24,115 nucleotides of DNA from a virus. The notes under the pieces are model-generated. The model ran no database searches. It worked only from the letters and a program-made list of their open reading frames with translations, and was not told where the DNA came from. Made by a program: the position numbers and the translations under genes. This document shows, piece after piece, positions 10,823 through 16,917 of this stretch; within the stretch, counting starts at the first letter, position 1; every line of letters begins with the position of its first letter. Location of the stretch: the IMG/VR virus record IMGVR_UViG_3300030202_000348, positions 1 to 24,115 of that record; one strand, given 5' to 3'.

Positions 10823-12396
10823 AACGGAGCATCCTCTCTCATGTCAGGTGTCTTGAACTCGTCCTCGCTTTTTTTCTGCCAAGGCAAGAACCAAAGATAC
10901 GTTGTTTTATTTTTTACTTTACGTCTGATATCTCCACCACCTAATTTATTTCTAATGTGAGCAGTCATCTCTGTAGCACTAAAATCTTTAAAATCATTCT
11001 TCTTTAAAAACTTTTGTAACCAATCTGATCTAAAAAAAGCAGTCATCTTTTGTACCTTGATTTCTTTTTCAACTCCATTCTCTTTAATTATATCAATATA
11101 TTCTTTATCTTCAAATAATGCCTTACCCATTTCAATCTCATCTATGTGTTCTGCTTCACCTTGGTCCTCTAAGAATCTTTCTAGTAAGTTTTCAAATCTA
11201 CCTGTTTTTGTAATCTCATGTGGCATTTGTATTACCTCTACAACTTGTAATAAAGATTGTATTCTATTATCCCAATCTTGTGGGCGCATGATGTTAGGTA
11301 ATATATTTATTTCATTCAAACATGCTTTTCTAAATCTGTGTTGATCGTACAACTGTTCTGTAGATAATTTTAATCTTCTGCCGTCTATGTTTAAGAACCA
11401 TGTGGACTCATCACTTTCAAACTTTGTCAAATCACTAACCTGATGTTGAAAAGAATTACCTATGCCATATTGTTTTGCTCTGCATTGTATAGGTGAGCAA
11501 ACAGAACACATAGGCTGATCCTTACATTTATACTGATAATCTTTTTTCTCGTGTTGATTAATTGTCTTTTGAACTTGTGATGAGCTAAGTGGTCTCTCCA
11601 TATACTTGTGATTAAACTCATCTACTTTGTCTTGCCATTGCTCAGGCCATTTTTTCTTTGCGTAAACGGCATACTGATACAATGTATTATCTCTACCACC
11701 TTCAGGTATACCTTGTGACATAAGAGTTGCTATACAAGGAGGACCATCATCTAAATCATTTATTTGTTTTTCTACTTTAGGTTTAAAGTCTTTGAGATAC
11801 TGTAGACCAACACTATGTTTTTCATATAGAAGAAAGAACTCATCTAATGTAATAGCTTGACCGTCATCATCAAAAGCATGTCTCATACTTTCATCACCGC
11901 CATGATAAGGTAAGTTTAAAAAATTACCTGTGTCTCCTCTATCTGCTCTGATCTCTATTTGTTTTGGAAACACTTCACAATTAGCGTAGCCAATCAATCC
12001 AGACCACTCTATTAATTTATCTCTTATAATTTTTGCTTGTGTTGGTTCTCTTAAAAATAAAAATATGTGAGCACCACCACTCTTTGATCTACACATAACC
12101 AAAGGTAAATCTAATTTTCTAATCTTACTTACAATCTTTTTAAAATCTAAAGGATATGTATCTATATCTATACAACCCCATATACAACTTGAATCATCTC
12201 TAATTGGTATAATACCTAGACTTGGGTCCTTACCATTTATGTGGTCTATCCATAACTGATCAGTTACAGGTTGCTTTAATATAAAAGCTTTACCAGAAGC
12301 TTTACCGTTTACAGATTGACCGTCACTAACATATTGACCATAGGCTCTGTCCAAGCCATAGAAAATACTTTTAAATTTTTTTACTCTTTCTTCCAT
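10819..12396 (-). CDS. Archaeo-eukaryotic-type DNA primase (TOTE/PrimPol-like) with C-terminal cysteine domain
   Basis: 525 residues. The N-terminal AEP catalytic domain shows IDIDTYP (Asp77, Asp79), SKSGGAHIFLF (104-114, the S-x-H motif), CEVFPKQIEIR (140-150) and GNFLNLPYHGGD (157-168), the order I know from TOTE-type primases. A second region (about 218-313) has four spaced cysteines, Cys221 (GPPC), Cys291, Cys300 and Cys305 (plus Cys297), with GIPEGGRDNTLYQYAVYAKK between, resembling the PriL C-terminal iron-sulfur domain of eukaryotic and archaeal primases. The C-terminal ~200 residues are not recognised. ATG 12396 has no ribosome site and lies nine bases after a terminator hairpin. The stop overlaps the helicase TTG. 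It would make primers for the family A polymerase, in place of a T7 gp4-type TOPRIM primase. The catalytic domain is confident; the PriL likeness is inference. Confidence 0.85.
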   Translation of the reverse strand: MEERVKKFKSIFYGLDRAYGQYVSDGQSVNGKASGKAFILKQPVTDQLWIDHINGKDPSLGIIPIRDDSSCIWGCIDIDTYPLDFKKIVSKIRKLDLPLVMCRSKSGGAHIFLFLREPTQAKIIRDKLIEWSGLIGYANCEVFPKQIEIRADRGDTGNFLNLPYHGGDESMRHAFDDDGQAITLDEFFLLYEKHSVGLQYLKDFKPKVEKQINDLDDGPPCIATLMSQGIPEGGRDNTLYQYAVYAKKKWPEQWQDKVDEFNHKYMERPLSSSQVQKTINQHEKKDYQYKCKDQPMCSVCSPIQCRAKQYGIGNSFQHQVSDLTKFESDESTWFLNIDGRRLKLSTEQLYDQHRFRKACLNEINILPNIMRPQDWDNRIQSLLQVVEVIQMPHEITKTGRFENLLERFLEDQGEAEHIDEIEMGKALFEDKEYIDIIKENGVEKEIKVQKMTAFFRSDWLQKFLKKNDFKDFSATEMTAHIRNKLGGGDIRRKVKNKTTYLWFLPWQKKSEDEFKTPDMREDAPF

Positions 12397-12405
12397 AAAT
12401 TAAAA

Positions 12406-12423
12406 GGGGCGGTTGCCCGCCCC
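12406..12423 (-). terminator. Strong hairpin terminator between SSB and primase genes (attenuator)
   Basis: Stem GGGGCGG (12406-12412) / CCGCCCC (12417-12423). On the minus strand the loop reads GCAA (a GNRA tetraloop) and TTTTAATTT follows. It lies directly after the SSB-like gene stop (12430) and ends nine bases before the primase ATG, so primase mRNA must arise by readthrough or processing. Confidence 0.85.
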
Positions 12424-12429
12424 CATAGT

Positions 12430-13215
12430 TTAGAAAGGAGTAGCCTGCTCGTTTGTAGCAGATTCCTGTTCATACTTGACCTTCACTTCGCCTTTGCCTA
12501 CGCTCTCTGCAAAAGTTTTAGCCATGGAGTAATAATTAGTATCTTGTAGTTGATCCTCACGAGAGATCTCCCAGCCATACCAATTACCTTTGTCATTACC
12601 TTCTTTGACTGTTTTCAAACGATAGTAATGACTGTAAGACGGAGGAGTAAACAATCCGTTCTTACCTTTTAGTTTTAGATTAAGTAACATCGAGTTCCAT
12701 TTTCTACTCTTTTTTAATTGAGTAGCTTTCATGGTAATCAAAGCCGGAGTTGCGTCACCCTCATCTGTTATTAATAACACATAATGATTACCGCAAGTCT
12801 CAACATAGTTACCATTGGAGAGACGATCTTTATTGCTATCATCTCTTGTTGTTTTGGTTAAGACGTCACTTGAAGCATCAAAGACATTTAACGGTGCACC
12901 CGATCCCTGTCCTCTGTCAGCCCACTCAACGTATTGACGTTGATACGCACAAGGTAAAACGCGTATACCTTTTGATCCGTCATACAATTCATTTGTAACT
13001 GTATTAAAAATCATACCAGCTTTTGCGTTTTCTAACTCTTCCAATTCAGGAGAGAGTTGCATCAAGACTTTTAATCTTGGTGTAGCTAAATCATCTTGCG
13101 AGATATTTTCTAGGCCGCTAGAAGCGTCCATTTCCATTAACTCTAGATTTAGTGCGGGTAGTTTGCTTTCTTCTTTTTTTGCAACACTGTTTGTGTTTGC
13201 ACTTGCATTTGCCAT
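12430..13215 (-). CDS. Putative single-stranded DNA-binding protein of phage type, 261 aa
   Basis: The N-terminus is disordered (MANASANTNSVAKKEESKLP), then residues ~38-100 read SQDDLATPRLKVLMQLSPEL, AKAGMIFNTVTNELYDGSKG and IRVLPCAYQRQYVEWADRG, a pattern I know from phage proteins encoded with replication genes and sometimes labelled ssDNA-binding. The middle is beta-rich with aromatic residues (HYVLLITDEGD, SYSHYYRLKTVK, KGNWYGWEIS). The last residues NEQATPF recall the acidic DxxPF tail with which SSB proteins recruit partners. AGGAGG before ATG 13215 is the strongest ribosome site in the operon, and a terminator follows directly; both fit a protein needed in bulk, as SSB is. The function is inferred from context, tail and expression signals. 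Confidence 0.65.
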   Translation of the reverse strand: MANASANTNSVAKKEESKLPALNLELMEMDASSGLENISQDDLATPRLKVLMQLSPELEELENAKAGMIFNTVTNELYDGSKGIRVLPCAYQRQYVEWADRGQGSGAPLNVFDASSDVLTKTTRDDSNKDRLSNGNYVETCGNHYVLLITDEGDATPALITMKATQLKKSRKWNSMLLNLKLKGKNGLFTPPSYSHYYRLKTVKEGNDKGNWYGWEISREDQLQDTNYYSMAKTFAESVGKGEVKVKYEQESATNEQATPF

Positions 13216-13236
13216 TTTGTACCTCCTATGTACATT

Positions 13237-13794
13237 TTACTTTTTACTTATTTTGGTTTCGGCGCCAACAAAGACTCCGAACTTTTCCATAGGTATCTCC
13301 TTACCTTCATTGATTTGCTCTCTTACAAAAGCTTTCAATGTCATAGGTTCAACCCATAGTTTTTGTTGAGGATCGTAACCCAACTCCTGAACTTTGTTTA
13401 CAAATTCAGAGGCGGTCATATCCTCACCTTTACCGAACGTAGCAGATACTTGATTCTTTATCAAGTCGCCATGTCCGTTCTCACGAAGCCACTGAAATGC
13501 GTCCTCGCGAAACCTTACAGGAATAGATGCTTGCACTTTTTGTTTCACTTTAATTTGTGAACCGTCTTTAAGTGTTAAGCTTTCTAATCCTAACTCCGCC
13601 ATTCTGGCTGGAATTATTTCTTCCGATAACTTACGAATACTCTTAGCTTTTTCTTTTAACATTTTTTCAAGCTCTTCGTATTCACTCTGTTCTGATGATA
13701 ATTCAGAACAAAGATCAGAAACTTCTTTTAGTGAGTTATCTCCGATAGTCGGTTTGGAAAATTCTGCTTCCATATCTTCTAACAAACTATTCAT
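13237..13794 (-). CDS. Conserved phage replication-region protein with coiled coil, 185 aa
   Basis: Starts MNSLLEDMEAEFSKPTIGDN. Residues ~20-65 form a long coiled coil (SSEQSEYEELEKMLKEKAKS) ending IRKLSEEIIPARMAELGLES. A beta segment follows (LTLKDGSQIKVKQKVQASIP), then FQWLRENGHGDLIKNQVSAT and FGKGEDM, then a C-terminal helical part (LKAFVREQINEGKEIPMEKF). The signature P-T-I-G-D-N, coiled coil, I-P-x-x-M-x-E-L-G, W-L-R-E-N-G-x-G-D-x-I-K is familiar from phage proteins encoded next to SSB-like and replication genes; I know of no assigned activity. GGGAGAG before ATG 13794 supports the start. It overlaps the upstream gene by 8 bases. Confidence 0.8.
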   Translation of the reverse strand: MNSLLEDMEAEFSKPTIGDNSLKEVSDLCSELSSEQSEYEELEKMLKEKAKSIRKLSEEIIPARMAELGLESLTLKDGSQIKVKQKVQASIPVRFREDAFQWLRENGHGDLIKNQVSATFGKGEDMTASEFVNKVQELGYDPQQKLWVEPMTLKAFVREQINEGKEIPMEKFGVFVGAETKISKK

Positions 13795-14113
13795 CTATCT
13801 CTCCCTTCTCGTATAGATTTACTTCAATAGGATAATACTTATATTCACGTTTATCCCATTTAAGACATTTGAATCTACCACGATTATAGTTCGCGGCAAC
13901 TGCACATGCAATACCTATAATTGAAGGGTCACCAATTAATAATAAATAATCATCGTCACAAAAATCTTTTAACTTTTTGTTTAGACGTCTCACAGTTGGT
14001 CCCGTGCTCAAAACTAATTGAGAACCCTCTGGTAACAAAAGTTCTAATTTACCATACTTTTCAGCACTTAAAACATTTCTACCAGCAACTTCTTGTATTA
14101 CATAAACAGTCAT
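13787..14113 (-). CDS. Conserved-type phage hypothetical protein, 108 aa
   Basis: Starts MTVYVIQEVAGRNVLSAEKY. It contains LELLLPEGSQLVLSTGPTVR, then the helix RRLNKKLKDFCDDDYLLLIG, then DPSIIGIACAVAANYNRGRF and a final strand EYKYYPIEVNLYE. Alternating strands and helices suggest a small alpha/beta fold. I know the order Q-E-V-x-G-R-N-[IV]-L-S-A, T-V-R-R-L-x-x-K-L, D-D-D-Y-L-L-L-I-G-D-P from marine phage early genes, without known function. It is the first gene of the leftward replication operon; the promoter at 14131-14159 gives it a very short leader (about 10 bases) without a clear ribosome site. Confidence 0.75.
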   Translation of the reverse strand: MTVYVIQEVAGRNVLSAEKYGKLELLLPEGSQLVLSTGPTVRRLNKKLKDFCDDDYLLLIGDPSIIGIACAVAANYNRGRFKCLKWDKREYKYYPIEVNLYEKGEIDE

Positions 14114-14130
14114 TCTTAATTCTAATTATA

Positions 14131-14159
14131 AATATAGTCATTGACAAAAAGATTTGCAA
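14131..14159 (-). promoter_or_regulatory. Leftward promoter of the replication operon, TTGCAA-17 bp-TATATT
   Basis: Minus strand: -35 TTGCAA (14154-14159, within ACTTGCAA), 17-bp spacer, -10 TATATT (14131-14136). It interleaves with the rightward promoter at 14141-14169, so only one can be occupied at a time. Confidence 0.6.
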
Positions 14160-14169
14160 GTATTAATTT
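14141..14169 (+). promoter_or_regulatory. Rightward promoter of the SNF2 gene, TTGACA-17 bp-TAATTT
   Basis: -35 TTGACA (14141-14146), 17-bp spacer, -10 TAATTT (14164-14169). The -35 box lies inside the spacer of the opposing promoter, and the opposing -35 lies inside this spacer. Confidence 0.5.
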
Positions 14170-14198
14170 TTATTTAAGAATTTTAGAAAGAGTTAGTT

Positions 14199-15635
14199 AT
14201 GGATTATAAGTTTAAAACAAAGCCATACGAGCATCAATTAAAGGCATTAGGTGCTTGTCATAGTAAAGAAAATTATGCTTTATTTATGGAAATGGGTACA
14301 GGTAAATCTAAAGTCTTAGTGGATAATATAGCTATGCTTTATGATAAAGGTAAAATAAATGCAGCTTTGGTTATTGCACCAAAAGGCGTTTATAGAAACT
14401 GGGAGAGACAGGAGATACCTATTCATATGCCAGAACATGTTATGCACGACATTGTTACTTGGTCTCCCTCAACCACAAAAAAACAACAAAAAGAAAATCA
14501 AAAGTTGTTTAAACACGGTGAAGAACTGATTATATTTTTAATGAACATAGAGGCTTTTAGTACAAAAAAAGGCTTAGTTATAGCGGAAAAGTTTCTGTTA
14601 GCACACTCTGCATTAATGGCAATTGATGAGTCAACAACTATTAAATCGCCTACTGCTTCTAGAACTAAAAATGTTTTAAGTTTAAGAAGATTTGCAAAGT
14701 ATAGAAGAATCCTGACAGGATCTCCTGTAACTAAAAGTCCATTAGATTTATACACTCAATGTTATTTCCTTGATCCGTTGTACTTGGACTTTTCTTCATA
14801 CTACACTTTTCGTAATCGTTATGCATTAATGGTGGAAAGAAGTTCCGGTAGTCACACATATAAATTAGTTACAGGCTATACAAGACTAGATGAACTAAAT
14901 GGTAAGTTGGATAAGTTTTCTTACAGAGTTTTAAAAGAAGATTGTTTAGACTTACCTGATAAAGTTTATATGAAAAGAAATGTGCCTTTGACACCTGAGC
15001 AGACAAAAGCTTATGAGAGCATGAAAGAGAACGCCGTTGCGGTTTTACAAAACTCTCAAACAACTGCGGCCAGCGCATTAGCACAAATGGTTAGACTTCA
15101 TCAAATAACTTGTGGTCATATAAAAACTGACGCTGGTGAAGTTAAGCATTTAAAGAATAACAGAGTCAATGAACTTTTAAATATATTAGAGGAGATAGAT
15201 GGAAAAGTCATTATTTGGGCGATATATCGTCATGATATCCAACAAATTAGAGAAATACTTTCAGAAAGATACGGAGAAGAAACTGTGGAGTCGTTTTATG
15301 GTGATACTCCTGAGATTGATAGGCAGGATATTGTTATTAGGTTTCAGGATAGAGAGGACCCTTTGCGATTTTTTATTGGCAATCCTAGAACGGGTGGATA
15401 TGGTCTCACTCTTACTGCTAGTAATACCGTTGTTTATTATAGTAATAGCTATGATTTAGAAATTAGATTGCAATCAGAGGACAGAGCACACAGAATAAGT
15501 CAAACAAAAAAAGTTACGTACATTGATCTTATGTCTGAGGGAACCGTGGACGAGTTTATAATTAAAAATTTACGGGGTAAAATAAACTTAGCTAATAAAG
15601 TATTGGGTGAAGATTTAAAGAAGTGGTTGATATAA
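14199..15635 (+). CDS. SNF2-family (SF2) DNA-dependent ATPase/helicase
   Basis: 478 residues, a minimal SNF2 core without accessory domains. Motifs: Q motif EHQLKAL with Gln13, I EMGTGKSK (31-38), Ia APKGVYRNW (60-68), II AIDESTTIK (DEST, 143-146, in place of DEAH), III ILTGSPVTKSP (171-181), V TGGYGLTLTAS (398-408), VI RLQSEDRAHRISQ (423-435) and a final YIDLMSEGTVDE. All ATPase and arginine-finger positions are present. Proteins of this type translocate on double-stranded DNA and remodel protein-DNA complexes; in phages they are common but poorly understood, with fork remodelling or recombination likely. ATG 14199 follows AGAAAGAG. It is the only rightward gene between two long leftward operons, with its own promoter and a shared terminator at 15638-15656. 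Confidence 0.92.
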   Translation: MDYKFKTKPYEHQLKALGACHSKENYALFMEMGTGKSKVLVDNIAMLYDKGKINAALVIAPKGVYRNWERQEIPIHMPEHVMHDIVTWSPSTTKKQQKENQKLFKHGEELIIFLMNIEAFSTKKGLVIAEKFLLAHSALMAIDESTTIKSPTASRTKNVLSLRRFAKYRRILTGSPVTKSPLDLYTQCYFLDPLYLDFSSYYTFRNRYALMVERSSGSHTYKLVTGYTRLDELNGKLDKFSYRVLKEDCLDLPDKVYMKRNVPLTPEQTKAYESMKENAVAVLQNSQTTAASALAQMVRLHQITCGHIKTDAGEVKHLKNNRVNELLNILEEIDGKVIIWAIYRHDIQQIREILSERYGEETVESFYGDTPEIDRQDIVIRFQDREDPLRFFIGNPRTGGYGLTLTASNTVVYYSNSYDLEIRLQSEDRAHRISQTKKVTYIDLMSEGTVDEFIIKNLRGKINLANKVLGEDLKKWLI

Positions 15636-15637
15636 AA

Positions 15638-15656
15638 CCACCCCAGATAGGGGTGG
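15638..15656. terminator. Bidirectional terminator between convergent operons
   Basis: CCACCCC (15638-15644) / GGGGTGG (15650-15656) with loop AGATA. Rightward it follows the SNF2 gene (stop near 15635) and is followed by CTTAAGTTTT. Leftward it follows the 48-residue gene (stop 15665) and is followed by TTTTATATC. Confidence 0.85.
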
Positions 15657-15664
15657 CTTAAGTT

Positions 15665-15811
15665 TTATTTCTTCTTGGTTTTTTTCTTGGTTTTTTTCTT
15701 GACGTTCTTTTTCTTTGCCATGCCGCCGCCGCGCATTTTAGTCATACCGCCGCCGCGCATCATGCCAACTTTGTCCATCATCATACCATTTCTTTTTTTC
15801 ATTCCTGGCAT
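15665..15811 (-). CDS. 48-aa Met/Gly/Lys-rich basic protein
   Basis: ATG 15811 has AAAGGAGACAACA as a strong ribosome site. The product MPGMKKRNGMMMDKVGMMRG then repeats MMRGGGM and KMRGGGM and ends in a Lys/Thr run (KKKNVKKKTKKKTKKK). Ten residues are Met and nearly all charges are positive. The RGGG repeats come from GC-rich DNA (ATGCGCGGCGGCGG twice), standing out in AT-rich surroundings. I recall similar tiny MRGGGM-lysine proteins at the ends of structural operons in marine phages, without known role. RNA/DNA binding or a virion-internal condensing peptide are guesses. It overlaps the upstream gene by 13 bases and is the last gene of the late operon. Confidence 0.75.
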   Translation of the reverse strand: MPGMKKRNGMMMDKVGMMRGGGMTKMRGGGMAKKKNVKKKTKKKTKKK

Positions 15812-16398
15812 TTGTTGTCTCCTTTAAAAAGCTTTTTAAATTGTTTTTGTCTAGACGACACTACCTCATGGTAGTAGTCTCTGGGCCACTTATCGTAGTA
15901 ACCCATGCGATGTAGTTTATCAGATGCTTCATACAATTGCGAGAACTTTTGTATTAACATCATAGAAAAATCTATCTTTGAATCAGGAAGATTAGATATA
16001 TCTCCTGTAGGGTCTAATAAAAACTCTTGTTCTTCTTCATTAGGTGGGTTGTATGGGTGAAATCCCATAAAATACACATCTTTTTTATTATATTTTCTAT
16101 TAAAATTATCAATAATTCTTTGAAATTTATTAAGACCATACTCTTTAAAATAAACGTCGCAGTAAATAAGTATTTCTTTTTTATTAAAATTAATATTTTT
16201 AACGTGTTTATGTAACTCTCTTACATACCCTACTTGAGGGTTTCTAACTACTATGTCTACTTTACTATCCATCCAAGCTTTCGCCGCGAAAGGACAAGCA
16301 GGCATTTTGTTGAGATGTTTATTAGGAACCTCTAAGTAATGTTTAGACCAAAGTCTGACTTCAGTATAAATTAACTTTTTTATTTTACTTGAAACCAA
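15799..16398 (-). CDS. Hypothetical protein, 199 aa (TTG start)
   Basis: The frame opens at TTG 16398 (MVSSKIKKLIYTEVRLWSKH), four bases after the upstream stop, with no visible ribosome site. ATG at residue 32 (MPACPFAAKAWMDSK) is the first internal alternative, but the preceding 31 residues look like real protein. The core reads as an alpha/beta fold: VDIVVRNPQVGYVRELHKHV, KEILIYCDVYFKEY, KKDVYFMGFHPYNPP, then an acidic stretch and C-terminal helices (MLIQKFSQLYEASDKLHRMG). The CPFA-x-x-A-W motif and FHP-x-N-PP recur, as I recall, in uncharacterised marine phage proteins. No catalytic signature is certain. It lies between membrane or coiled-coil proteins and the terminal basic peptide. Confidence 0.7.
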   Translation of the reverse strand: MVSSKIKKLIYTEVRLWSKHYLEVPNKHLNKMPACPFAAKAWMDSKVDIVVRNPQVGYVRELHKHVKNINFNKKEILIYCDVYFKEYGLNKFQRIIDNFNRKYNKKDVYFMGFHPYNPPNEEEQEFLLDPTGDISNLPDSKIDFSMMLIQKFSQLYEASDKLHRMGYYDKWPRDYYHEVVSSRQKQFKKLFKGDNKCQE

Positions 16399-16401
16399 AT
16401 A

Positions 16402-16917
16402 CTATTTTGTTTTTGCAGACATTCCAGTCAAAGGATTGTTTAAAGCTTTATTAATCTTTAAATCTAAATTATCTTCCAATAATTTCATTTCTTCTAAAAG
16501 CTCTCTATTATCTTCCTTTTGTCTGTCCTCTACATCATTGACTATTTCTGTTATATGGCGAACATCACCTTCCATTTGACGTAGATCTGTTTTTAAATCA
16601 TCCTTAAGTTCTCTTGCAGTTGATGCAATGAGATTTACTTCTTCTAAAACTATATCTAATTCACTTTTCAAACCTTCTACTTTCTGTATTACAATTTCCA
16701 TTTGTGCTTTCGTTTCACTTTCAAGAAGTGAAATCTTCTTATCAAAGCCTGATAAATCCGGCTCAGTATAAGTTAAAATTTTTTCCTTCATGTTAAGATA
16801 ATCCTGATAAAAAGTGAAGCCAGTCCAAGCTGCACCTCCTAAGGCAGATAACAAAGTTAATATGGCAAAGACTTTTCCTCCTGTGAACTTCATGCCTGCA
16901 TACTCAATACTGGTCAT
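16402..16917 (-). CDS. Membrane-anchored coiled-coil protein, 171 aa
   Basis: Starts MTSIEYAGMKFTGGKVFAIL. One membrane span covers residues ~16-37 (KVFAILTLLSALGGAAWTGF). Then comes a long coiled coil (about 43-160: KEKILTYTEPDL, KISLLESETKAQMEIVIQKV, LKDDLKTDLRQMEGDVRHI, EDNRELLEEMKLLEDNLDLK). The C-terminus is short and basic. The topology suits an inner-membrane protein with a large coiled-coil domain, as for i-spanins or tail-associated membrane proteins; neither is proven. GGAGG nine bases before ATG 16917 sits inside the end of the upstream gene, and the overlap (14 bases) implies coupling. Confidence 0.75.
   Translation of the reverse strand: MTSIEYAGMKFTGGKVFAILTLLSALGGAAWTGFTFYQDYLNMKEKILTYTEPDLSGFDKKISLLESETKAQMEIVIQKVEGLKSELDIVLEEVNLIASTARELKDDLKTDLRQMEGDVRHITEIVNDVEDRQKEDNRELLEEMKLLEDNLDLKINKALNNPLTGMSAKTK

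Noticed and set aside
12316-13560. Several rightward frames of 60-80 codons opposite the SSB-like gene and its neighbours
   Set aside because: Antisense shadows without ribosome sites or promoters, in DNA firmly assigned to the leftward operon.
14199-15635. Restriction or defence-type helicase instead of a phage replication helper
   Set aside because: No nuclease, methylase or specificity domain is attached or adjacent, and the genomic setting is a phage replication region. A defence role cannot be excluded but has no support.
8861-15635. A complete TOTE conflict system
   Set aside because: The primase resembles the TOTE primase, but the other expected partners (endonuclease and transposon-linked components in one cassette) are not present. 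The genes are arranged as a phage replication operon.
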